Both the position numbers and the translations under genes were made by a program. Positions 1 through 7,498 of a stretch of 64,000 nt of DNA are shown one piece after another. Within the stretch, counting starts at the first letter, position 1; each line of letters begins with the position of its first letter. The notes under the pieces are model-generated. The model was not told where the DNA came from, did not search any database, and was given only the letters and a program-made list of their open reading frames with translations. The DNA is from Natronincola ferrireducens (GTDB lineage Bacteria; Bacillota; Clostridia; Peptostreptococcales; Natronincolaceae): the NCBI RefSeq assembly GCF_900100845.1, contig NZ_FNFP01000001.1, positions 372,001-436,000 of the forward strand. Direction: 5' to 3'.

Positions 1-82
1 GATGATTAATATAAAGGTTTGAAAAATAGACTAAGCAGACGGAATGGTGTTGCTTAGCTTCCATTGATAGGGAGGTGTTACA

Positions 83-700
83 GTGAAAAAAAGAATGGTA
101 ATTATTATAGCCAGTGTCATGATGGCCCTCCTCTTTATGTCCAGTGGTTATGGTTTTTGGCAAAAAAGTTTGTCCATAACAGGGAACATAACGCTTGTTG
201 AACCTAAGGTGCCAGAAATAGCATTAGGTGGTGGAGGAGGCTCAGTGGGAGAATGTGAAGAAGACGAAGTAGAATATACAGAAGAAGAATTAACAGACGA
301 TGATCATGATGATGGAGAAATAAGTGCTGATAGCGATATAGCTATAGGTATAGATATTGATGGTGACAGAGATAGTTTAAATAGTGAAGAATCTAAGGAA
401 GAAAAAGAACATAAAGAAGAGCCTAAGCAAAAGGAAGGTACAGTAAAACCAGTTGACACAGGAAATCCATCAGATGCCTCAACTACAGGTGACACAACAA
501 ATACAACAGATACTACTGAAGCCACGACGCCAACAGAATTTGCAAATAGATCAAATACCCCCGACAATGCCACCAGCACTTCAGATAATGCAAGTAGTAC
601 CAAAAGTTCAAGGACAACAAGTAATTCTAGGGGTACAGAAATCTCGAGCAGCTCAGATAGCACTAGTAGTTCTAGTAATTCAGATGATGGAGAAGAATAA
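83..700 (+). CDS. Exported TasA/camelysin-like protein with low-complexity acidic Ser/Thr tail
   Basis: A 205-residue protein starting at GTG 83, with GGGAGGTG at 70-77 as the ribosome site. Residues 1-25 form a basic, hydrophobic signal peptide ending in GYGFW, which resembles the N-terminus of the TasA-like protein at 2199 (GYAAW), so it is probably a substrate of the SipW-type peptidase encoded next. The rest is disordered-looking: Gly run near residue 50, then Asp/Glu-rich, then a Ser/Thr/Asn tail. No LPXTG motif is seen. A fibre or matrix role is inferred only from family context. Confidence 0.75.
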   Translation: MKKRMVIIIASVMMALLFMSSGYGFWQKSLSITGNITLVEPKVPEIALGGGGGSVGECEEDEVEYTEEELTDDDHDDGEISADSDIAIGIDIDGDRDSLNSEESKEEKEHKEEPKQKEGTVKPVDTGNPSDASTTGDTTNTTDTTEATTPTEFANRSNTPDNATSTSDNASSTKSSRTTSNSRGTEISSSSDSTSSSSNSDDGEE

Positions 701-721
701 AGAAACACAGGGGGACAAAAG

Positions 722-1933
722 ATGATAGAAAAAAAGTATTTACCAACAAGAAAATCCAATTCAAAATGCCTTATATTAATTGGATTAATGATAGGATTAT
801 ATCTCATAGACAATTCATCGGTGGCTTCTCGTGTGGGAAGCCAGCTTTTTATTTATTATATCAAGCCAGCCCTATGGATGGGGCTTACCCTCTTGGTGTG
901 GTGGTTTCCTAAGACACATCCTAAAGGCAAGCTAAGACTTAGGGGATTTGTAAACCTATGGACCCTCAATCTAGGTATTATTTATATTGTTGTGTCTATA
1001 CTGGCAGGAATCATTGATGGCTTTGGAAGAAGCCCCTATAGTCATACATCTATTGGGATTTTAATGAATATTATTACAGTAGGTTCTGCCATAGTAGGGA
1101 TTGAATTCATAAGAAGCTATTTAATTAGCAACCTAACAAAGGAGGAGAATTATCTAGTTTTTGTTCTTATAGCATTACTTATGACGATTGTTACCATATC
1201 CTTGAATAGATTTTTTAATTTAAAAGAGCTTAAAGATGTGGTTAAATTCATAGCCCAATACTTTGCCCCAGAGTTTTGTAAAAACCTCCTAGCCACCTAT
1301 TTGGTATTCTTAGGAGGACCTTTGCCAGCAATTATTTATAGGGCTATAGTTGAAGGGTTTCATTGGCTTTCACCTATCCTTCCAAATCTCCAATGGATTA
1401 CAAAAGCCCTTATAGGCATCCTTTGTCCACTATTTTCTTTATTAGCAATACAAGGTATCTATGGTAAGGAGGCTAGAAAAATCAAAAGGGAAGATGAAGA
1501 AGAAGGTTTATTGGGCTGGATGATTACCAGTTTAGTCTCCATTGGTATGATATGGTTTGCAGTAGGGGTATTCCCCATTTATCCATCTGTAGTAGCTACG
1601 GGAAGCATGGAGCCCATGATCTATCCTGGAGATGTTATTCTAGTGGAGAAAATAACTGATATAAAGGATATTCATCAACTGAAAGTAGGAGATGTTATTC
1701 AATTTCAACGGGAACGCATATTAATATCTCATCGAATCATAGAGATTAAAGAAGACGATGAAGGAATCCTTCGTTATCGGACTCAGGGAGATAATAATTC
1801 GGCACCAGATACAGAATTGGTAGGTCCAGAGGATATTAGAGGTACAATTAAAAAAGTAGTACCAAAAGTGGGTTGGCCAACCCTCCTTTTAAAACAAAAG
1901 AAAGATGCACCAATGGATTATATAGAATTTTAA
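722..1933 (+). CDS. sipW: SipW-type (ER-like) signal peptidase I with large multi-spanning N-terminus
   Basis: Membrane signal peptidase that removes signal peptides from TasA/camelysin-like proteins. The 403-residue protein has an extended hydrophobic N-terminal region of about 280 residues with several membrane segments. The S26 domain follows: the nucleophile Ser sits in GSMEPM (about residue 295), and the general base is His in ISHRI (about 337) rather than Lys, as in ER/archaeal and SipW-type enzymes. The domain ends with TQGDNN and a GWP motif. Ordinary SipW proteins are about 190 residues, so the N-terminal extension is notable. It starts 21 bases after the upstream exported protein and probably shares its transcript. 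Confidence 0.9.
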   Translation: MIEKKYLPTRKSNSKCLILIGLMIGLYLIDNSSVASRVGSQLFIYYIKPALWMGLTLLVWWFPKTHPKGKLRLRGFVNLWTLNLGIIYIVVSILAGIIDGFGRSPYSHTSIGILMNIITVGSAIVGIEFIRSYLISNLTKEENYLVFVLIALLMTIVTISLNRFFNLKELKDVVKFIAQYFAPEFCKNLLATYLVFLGGPLPAIIYRAIVEGFHWLSPILPNLQWITKALIGILCPLFSLLAIQGIYGKEARKIKREDEEEGLLGWMITSLVSIGMIWFAVGVFPIYPSVVATGSMEPMIYPGDVILVEKITDIKDIHQLKVGDVIQFQRERILISHRIIEIKEDDEGILRYRTQGDNNSAPDTELVGPEDIRGTIKKVVPKVGWPTLLLKQKKDAPMDYIEF

Positions 1934-1951
1934 ATAAGAAAAGATTGTAGG

Positions 1952-1973
1952 CAGGGTTAAACACCCTGTTTTT
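1952..1973 (+). terminator. Rho-independent terminator after sipW
   Basis: Inverted repeat CAGGGT/ACCCTG with a five-base loop followed by five Ts, shortly after the sipW stop codon. Confidence 0.7.
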
Positions 1974-2198
1974 GTTGTACAGCCTGTAGGAGTAGAGAGT
2001 AAAATACAACAACAGCTTTTGCAAAAAGAATAAATTATACAAAAGTAGTAGTATAGTAGACAATTTGCACTATTGCTATAGCACAAAATTAGCCAAGAAA
2101 ACTACTCTTTTGCAGGAGGTAAAACCTGTAAAAAATCCCTATAATCAAAGGTGTAAGGTTGATATAACCTAAAAATTTAAAAGAGGAGTGGTTTTAGA

Positions 2199-2783
2199 AT
2201 GAAAAAAACAAGATTTATTGCATTAGCTCTTATCGTAGCAGTAGCACTAATGGGTGCTGGTTATGCGGCGTGGACAGATTCAATTGAGATTAACACTACA
2301 GTAAATACCGGACAATTAGACGTTCATTTTGTTGATGAAGCAATACTAGTCTTAGATGATTATGTTACAGGTGATGTAGGATATGCCCAAGATGGAAGTG
2401 GAGATAATGATTGGGATATAGCAAATGTTACTTTTAGCAATATGTACCCTGGTGCAGTAGCGAAAGTAACACTAAAAATAGCAAACAACAGTACTATTCC
2501 AGTAAAAATGAATAGAATTCAGGATACAAGAGATGGTGATTGGACTCACTTTAACCAAATTGGAGCTTCTCTTCGTTTCTTTGATAAAGATGGAACTCCA
2601 TTGGAATTTGATAATACTACTACCTATGCAAATCCCTGGGAACCCGCTCATTTAGTAAATACTGAACTTCCGGTAGGTGGTTATGCTACTTTAAGCTTTA
2701 CATTTACAGCCAACGATTCTGTACAGGAAAATAAAACATATACTTTCCGTCCAGAAGCTGTATTCAAGCAATTTAACAAATAG
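2199..2783 (+). CDS. TasA/camelysin-like (SipW-dependent) secreted fibre protein
   Basis: A 194-residue protein with a classic SipW-type N-terminus: KK basic start, hydrophobic core, and GYAAWTD just after the expected cleavage site. The mature part has the family pattern of an early strand (NTGQLDVHF), a central FSNMYPGAVAKVTLKIANNS segment in which the chain meets the conserved PG turn, and a late strand pair. TasA/CalY proteins form extracellular fibres or act as surface proteases in other Firmicutes; which applies here cannot be read from the sequence. It lies 265 bases after sipW, is preceded by AGAGGAG, and has its own terminator. Confidence 0.85.
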   Translation: MKKTRFIALALIVAVALMGAGYAAWTDSIEINTTVNTGQLDVHFVDEAILVLDDYVTGDVGYAQDGSGDNDWDIANVTFSNMYPGAVAKVTLKIANNSTIPVKMNRIQDTRDGDWTHFNQIGASLRFFDKDGTPLEFDNTTTYANPWEPAHLVNTELPVGGYATLSFTFTANDSVQENKTYTFRPEAVFKQFNK

Positions 2784-2797
2784 TCTATCAACCTCAT

Positions 2798-2836
2798 AAA
2801 CAGGGAGAGGATATAAACTTCTCCCTGTTTATTTTT
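2798..2836 (+). terminator. Terminator after the TasA-like gene
   Basis: Perfect stem AAACAGGGAGA/TCTCCCTGTTT followed by ATTTTTA. Confidence 0.85.
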
Positions 2837-2853
2837 AATGATGCTATAAAGTT

Positions 2854-3151
2854 ATGACAAACCAAAGATTAGGAGTAAATAACTGTCATATTTGTATTTT
2901 CAGCCCTAATCTTAGATTGTATTTCAACCTATATAGACATAGTTCAAGGAATAATCGTTGAAGGAAACCCTCTAATGGCAGCAATTTTTGAGTATTCCTT
3001 TATAGTAGGTATATTTATTAGAGGGATAATGTCCTTAGCCTTAATGATTCCATTTATTTACGTTAAAAAAAGAAGTAGGAAGCACTATAAATTTTTAGTG
3101 ACAACCTTTCTTGTGATTTATAGCTTTGGTTTTCCTATTCACCTTCATTAG
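2854..3151 (+). pseudogene. Decayed small membrane-protein gene (DUF5658-like)
   Basis: Reading from 2885 to the stop at 3149-3151 gives about 88 residues with a coherent membrane-protein pattern, including LDCISTYIDI, EGNPLMA and a basic KKRSRKH loop. That spacing recalls DUF5658-type proteins (D near the N-terminus, NP motif after the first helix). There is no ATG, GTG or TTG in frame before residue 30, and an in-frame stop lies at 2876-2878. An ATG at 2854 opens ten codons in a frame one base off, so a single indel near 2880 would restore a plausible start. No ribosome site is visible. I read it as a frameshifted remnant. Confidence 0.5.
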
Positions 3152-3303
3152 ATTACTGTAGTTGTTTTTATGATTTAATGTAGTTTGAGGATATTATATA
3201 AATAAAGGAATAACCATGTCCCCAAATGATTATAATCTATAGCAGGTAAAAAATATGGTTTATGAAATTATTACACATATAAAAGAAATGTGGAGGTGGA
3301 CAC

Positions 3304-4398
3304 ATGAAGATAGTTTTGAATAAGAATCTAAGGATAAGCTTGATATTGATCTTGACAATTATTATAGGTATTACTTCTTTTTCTCTATACAATGAGATGA
3401 AGAAGCTGGAGTTTAAAGAAGAACAGGTTTCTTTGTATAGCTATAGAACCAATTCAGATATTAACTATGAGGTTTTTTTAAAGTCCAATATTTTGTTTGA
3501 TAAGGAGAGCTTAGAAGAAGGTGAGATATATTTTACAGAATTTGTGGATTATATCAAAGCTGACTTTCACTATGGATTTTACGGAGAAACCTCAGCAGAT
3601 ATAACAGGAGATTATAAAGTTATTGCAGTGATGGAGGGCTACGCCAGAGAGGGTGAAGGAGAAAAGGTCATTTGGCAAAAAAACTTTCCTATACTCCCAA
3701 AGAAAAGCTTTGAAGTGACAGATAAAGAAATGGCTATCAAAGAGGGAATATCCTTTCAGTTAGATGAATACAATGAATTTGCAGACTTGGTAGCAGAGGC
3801 TACAAAAGCACGGACATCCACAAGATTAATTCTCTATATCCATATTAATTTAATAGCTGATACCAATTACGGAGCAGTAGAAGAAAAAATATCTCCAGCA
3901 ATAGTCATTCCCCTTGGACAAGATCAATTTGCTATAGAAAAACAACTGGTGGGGGAAAAAGAGGAAAGTCTTGAAGAGACGAAACAAGTAGAGATACCTA
4001 CTGACAGTAAAAAAATATTTTTGTATGGAACCCCTATAGGAATCTTCTTAATTGCACTTATATATCTTATCTTCTTTACGGCTAATAAGCCTCCTAAAAG
4101 TAAGCTCGAGAAAACAGTGAGCAAGATATTTAAAAGCCATGGAAGTCGGTTGGTAGCGCTGGATGAAGAAAAGGCAGAGGCCTATAATAATTATTATAGA
4201 GTAAGAACCATAGAAGATCTTGTAAAAATTGCTGATGAAATAGAAAAGCCCATCCTTTATCAATACAAATCCAATCCCCAAAATATAACCCAATTTTACA
4301 TTGTAGATGAAGCCTCTATTTATGTCCTAGACTTAAAGTATTTGGTAGAAGAGTCCAAGGAAACTGAAGCTACAGTAGAAGAAATAAAGAACAATTAA
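3304..4398 (+). CDS. DUF5305-like two-helix membrane protein of SipW loci
   Basis: The 364-residue protein has an N-terminal membrane helix (residues 9-28), an extracytoplasmic region of about 200 residues beginning with YRTNSDINYEVFLKSN, a second helix near residues 243-262, and a cytoplasmic tail of about 100 residues. The YxVxLKxN start and two-helix layout match what I recall of DUF5305, a family often found beside SipW-type signal peptidases in clostridia and archaea. The molecular function is unknown; an export or assembly role is a guess from context. GGAGGTGG precedes the ATG. Confidence 0.7.
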   Translation: MKIVLNKNLRISLILILTIIIGITSFSLYNEMKKLEFKEEQVSLYSYRTNSDINYEVFLKSNILFDKESLEEGEIYFTEFVDYIKADFHYGFYGETSADITGDYKVIAVMEGYAREGEGEKVIWQKNFPILPKKSFEVTDKEMAIKEGISFQLDEYNEFADLVAEATKARTSTRLILYIHINLIADTNYGAVEEKISPAIVIPLGQDQFAIEKQLVGEKEESLEETKQVEIPTDSKKIFLYGTPIGIFLIALIYLIFFTANKPPKSKLEKTVSKIFKSHGSRLVALDEEKAEAYNNYYRVRTIEDLVKIADEIEKPILYQYKSNPQNITQFYIVDEASIYVLDLKYLVEESKETEATVEEIKNN

Positions 4399-4467
4399 AT
4401 ATAACATTACATTATTTTACAAAACTATTTTAAAGAATAAAAATCTATAGAAATTGTATTAAATAAA

Positions 4468-4556
4468 CTAGAGCTTCTTATAGGAGCAGACTTCTGTGGC
4501 TTCTCAGGTTGCCATAGGATCAACTTCTACCATGTAAACCATTCACGGTAGATTAT
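4468..4556 (+). ncRNA. Candidate structured RNA: three consecutive hairpins before a terminator
   Basis: Within the 343-base gap before the SLH gene I see GCTTC/GGAGC, TGTGGC/GCCATA with a ten-base loop, and TCTACC/GGTAGA with a fifteen-base loop, one after another. A strong terminator follows at 4575. The arrangement could be a small RNA or a leader element. It does not fit the c-di-GMP-I, purine, SAM or T-box consensus. It is not a recognised family; folding was done by eye only. Confidence 0.35.
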
Positions 4557-4574
4557 ATAGTTACATAGAAACAT

Positions 4575-4610
4575 AAAAGAAGTCCTCATAAAGAAGACTT
4601 CTTTTTTCTT
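4575..4610 (+). terminator. Terminator in the gap before the SLH gene
   Basis: AAGAAGTC/GACTTCTT stem followed by a T-rich run, upstream of the SLH-protein gene and downstream of the hairpin cluster. Confidence 0.8.
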
Positions 4611-4741
4611 CTACTCCTTTTGCACTATAAAAATAACACAAAGTAAGTATTAAAAAGTAATCTTATGAAGGGTGAGAAGCTAAGGGGAAAGAGGTAAAAT
4701 AGATAGTAGTGTGGATAATATCTTAGCAGGAGGTGAAGGAG

Positions 4742-5986
4742 ATGAAAAATAAGAAAAAGCTCTTGGGAATGACCCTAAAGTTTCTTGTCCTCATATTGCT
4801 TGTAGGATTCTTTGCTAGTGATATTATAGAACTTACCTATTCAGTTGTTACACAAAGCACTCCTGATGTAACTATTACTATTAATAACAATGGTACTAGG
4901 TTACAAGAAGGTAGTTTGTTTGGTGATGAGCTATGGTATCCAGGGAAAGAGAAGAATGGCATTATTCGGATTCATAATCAGTATAAATCTATAAAAGTCA
5001 GCAACCTTGGCATCGATGTCGATTTAAAACATATTAACAAAGCATATGGGTGGGATGAGGTGTATGATTCCTTTATTGAGAACATGAGACTAACCATAAC
5101 CAGGGGTAAGTTAACTGCTTTTGATAAGAATATCCTTAAGGATAAAAGCTTAGGAGAATTATTAGCTATCTCCAGTAATGAAAGTAAAAATGGGTTAATG
5201 CTACCAGTTGAAGATCAATTCACAATTAGAAAGAATGATTTTGTGGACTTAAAATATACACTATTAATGGATAAAAATTCAGGTAATGAACTACAAAACT
5301 TAACAGCAGATATATCTTTTCACATTAACCTCCACCAAAATCTAATCAATGATGGTAGTGGCAACGATAATGATAGAGATAAGAAAAAACCAGTAATTAA
5401 AGAACCGGGAGAAGATGACGAAGAACTCCTTCTTATACCTAATGATTTAACACCTCAAGGCACTCCCCATTGGGCCCACAACTGTATTGTTACTTTACTA
5501 AGGCATGGGATCATTAGCGGTTATCCCGATGGAAGCATAAGACCTGATCAACCTATTACACGAGCAGAATCAGCCGTATTAATTGCAAAGGCCTTGAAAA
5601 TAGAGGAAGAAAATAAAATTTTCTCTGGATATATAGATCCTCTACCTAAATGGGCAAGGGGCTACATCATCGCCGTATCAGAAAGGGATATTTTTGCAGG
5701 TTATCCTATGAAACGCTTCAAGGCCAATAGAAATATCTCCCGTGAAGAGATGGTGACGGTGTTGATAAAGGGTTTTGAAAAAGAATTGTTGGCTGATACT
5801 GAATTGAGCTTTAGCGATAGGGAAGATATCGGTGACTGGGCAATAGAATATGTAAAAGCAGGAGTGGGGCATCAGATATTAAGTGGCTATCCAGATGGTA
5901 GCTTTAGCCCTAAAAGTCCAATCACTCGGGCTGAGGCCTTCACCATAATATGTAAACTGCTAGGGTTACATGATGAACATATGTAA
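4742..5986 (+). CDS. Exported protein with three C-terminal S-layer homology (SLH) domains
   Basis: A cell-surface protein of 414 residues. The N-terminus is a long basic signal or anchor (residues 1-33), followed by a region of about 170 residues with camelysin-like features (LWYPGKEKNG, then short strands). A charged linker with a DNDRDKKK stretch comes next, and then three SLH repeats with typical GYPDGS and ITRAE motifs (HGIISGYPDGSIRPDQPITR, a middle degenerate copy, and HQILSGYPDGSFSPKSPITR). SLH domains bind pyruvylated secondary cell-wall polymers. The ATG at 4742 is preferred over GTG 4733 because AGGAGG at 4728-4733 is eight bases from the ATG and overlaps the GTG. It may anchor the SipW-dependent fibres (inference). 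Confidence 0.85.
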   Translation: MKNKKKLLGMTLKFLVLILLVGFFASDIIELTYSVVTQSTPDVTITINNNGTRLQEGSLFGDELWYPGKEKNGIIRIHNQYKSIKVSNLGIDVDLKHINKAYGWDEVYDSFIENMRLTITRGKLTAFDKNILKDKSLGELLAISSNESKNGLMLPVEDQFTIRKNDFVDLKYTLLMDKNSGNELQNLTADISFHINLHQNLINDGSGNDNDRDKKKPVIKEPGEDDEELLLIPNDLTPQGTPHWAHNCIVTLLRHGIISGYPDGSIRPDQPITRAESAVLIAKALKIEEENKIFSGYIDPLPKWARGYIIAVSERDIFAGYPMKRFKANRNISREEMVTVLIKGFEKELLADTELSFSDREDIGDWAIEYVKAGVGHQILSGYPDGSFSPKSPITRAEAFTIICKLLGLHDEHM

Positions 5987-6010
5987 AAGATAAAATATAT
6001 TGAGCTTATC

Positions 6011-6058
6011 AAAAACCTAGAAAGCTAGTTAGGATAGCTTTCCAGGTTTTTCTTTTTT
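6011..6058 (+). terminator. Terminator after the SLH gene
   Basis: AAAAACCT...AGGTTTTT outer stem with an inner AAAGCTA/TAGCTTT stem, followed by CTTTTTT. Confidence 0.85.
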
Positions 6059-6063
6059 AAAAA

Positions 6064-6100
6064 ATAACTTCTGCAGATTTCAAAAATCTGCAGAAGTTAT
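6064..6100 (-). terminator. Terminator of the minus-strand aminotransferase operon
   Basis: Perfect 17-base inverted repeat (ATAACTTCTGCAGATTT and its complement) immediately beyond the aminotransferase stop, with A-rich plus strand (T-rich on the transcript) on its left. Confidence 0.75.
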
Positions 6101-6111
6101 TAGAAGCGTTT

Positions 6112-7455
6112 TTAACTAATCATATTGTCAACATAGTCTAAAACCTTATCCATGATATCCATTGCTTCCATTAACTCCATCTCTGATATCGTTAATGGAG
6201 GAGCTACGATTAGAATATTGTCATGGTTATAGGTGGCGAAGCCTTCACTGCTTAACATACCAAGAATTTTTTTCATGATTTTTTCAGGGTCATTACCATA
6301 AGGTACGATAGGTTCCTTTGAGGTCCTATCCTTTACTAATTCAATGCCAGAGAATAAACCTATGTAACGGACATCTCCGACACATTTGTGCTTAGTCTTA
6401 AGATTTTCTAGAATTTCTCCTAAAATTATACCCATTCGCTTAGAGTTTTCCAAAAGCTTTTCTTCTTTATAAACATCGATGGTAGCAATAGCAGCAGCAC
6501 AGCCCAAAGGATGACCGCTATAGGTTAAGCCGCACCATAGGGTGTTATCATCAAAGAATTTAGCGATATCCTTACTTACAAGTACACCACCTAATGGAAC
6601 ATAACCACAGGTAACCCCTTTAGCAAAAGTGATGAGATCCGGTTCTATATCCCAATGATTTACCGCAAACCACTCTCCTGTTCTTCCCCAGCCCGCCATA
6701 ACTTCGTCACAAACCATCATAATATTGAACTCATTACAAAGCTCCCTTACACCCTTGAGGTAACCCTCTGGTGGAATAATAATACCATTACTGCCGGTTA
6801 CAGTTTCTAAGAAGATGGCAGCAATTTTATCAGGACCTTCAAATAAAATCTGTTCCCTAAGCTGACTTATATAATATTTGGTGGCTTCCTTTTCATCACT
6901 AAAGGCAATTGGTGCCCGGTATAGATAGGGATCAAAGAACTTCACGAATCCAGGAATCCCTGGTTCGCTGGGGAATCTTCTTTTTTCTCCTGTAAGATTA
7001 GCGGCACCGTAGGTAGCCCCATGATAGGATCGATATCTTGAGAAAATTTTATATTTTCCAGTATACATTCTGGCAATTTTAATAGCATTTTCATTGGCCT
7101 CTGCGCCAGCATTAGTAAAGAAAACCTTGCCCATATTGTCAGGTGCAACCTCTACAATTTTCCTTGCAGCCTCTGATTTTACATCGAAGGCATAACCAGG
7201 GCCCATAAAAGCCATTTTTTCTGTCTGCTCTTTAATAGCTTCTACAACCTTTTTGTTTCCATGACCAATATTCATATTAACAAGCTGGGAAGACATATCA
7301 AAATACCGCTTTCCATCGGCATCCCAAAAGTAAATACCTTCAGCTTTTGTAATAACCTTTGGAGCTAGTCCTCCTTGGGGACTCCATGAATGAAGATTAT
7401 AGGCTAAAGAATCTTTTTTTATCTTTTCACCATAATTCATGATGGCTTGTGTCAT
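6112..7455 (-). CDS. Class III PLP-dependent aminotransferase, possibly taurine:pyruvate aminotransferase
   Basis: A 447-residue fold-type I aminotransferase of the omega-amino-acid class. Visible motifs are the N-terminal WDADGKRYFDMSSQLVN segment, GAEANE for phosphate binding, CDEVMAGWGRTGEWFA with the PLP-nitrogen Asp, and TFAKGVTCGYVPLG with the Schiff-base Lys. It is the second gene of a two-gene operon, 43 bases after an acylating-type aldehyde dehydrogenase. The pair suggests deamination of an amine or omega-amino acid to an aldehyde and then to an acyl-CoA. Taurine to sulfoacetaldehyde to sulfoacetyl-CoA is one option; beta-alanine or another omega-amino acid is not excluded. Confidence 0.85.
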   Translation of the reverse strand: MTQAIMNYGEKIKKDSLAYNLHSWSPQGGLAPKVITKAEGIYFWDADGKRYFDMSSQLVNMNIGHGNKKVVEAIKEQTEKMAFMGPGYAFDVKSEAARKIVEVAPDNMGKVFFTNAGAEANENAIKIARMYTGKYKIFSRYRSYHGATYGAANLTGEKRRFPSEPGIPGFVKFFDPYLYRAPIAFSDEKEATKYYISQLREQILFEGPDKIAAIFLETVTGSNGIIIPPEGYLKGVRELCNEFNIMMVCDEVMAGWGRTGEWFAVNHWDIEPDLITFAKGVTCGYVPLGGVLVSKDIAKFFDDNTLWCGLTYSGHPLGCAAAIATIDVYKEEKLLENSKRMGIILGEILENLKTKHKCVGDVRYIGLFSGIELVKDRTSKEPIVPYGNDPEKIMKKILGMLSSEGFATYNHDNILIVAPPLTISEMELMEAMDIMDKVLDYVDNMIS

Positions 7456-7498
7456 TTTTATTCCTCCTCAATTTTAATATAGGGTATTTAGTAAATTA

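Noticed and set aside
304-813. Long minus-strand frame opposite the acidic Ser/Thr-rich protein
   Set aside because: It mirrors the low-complexity region of the plus-strand gene and has no ribosome site; the composition is a shadow effect.
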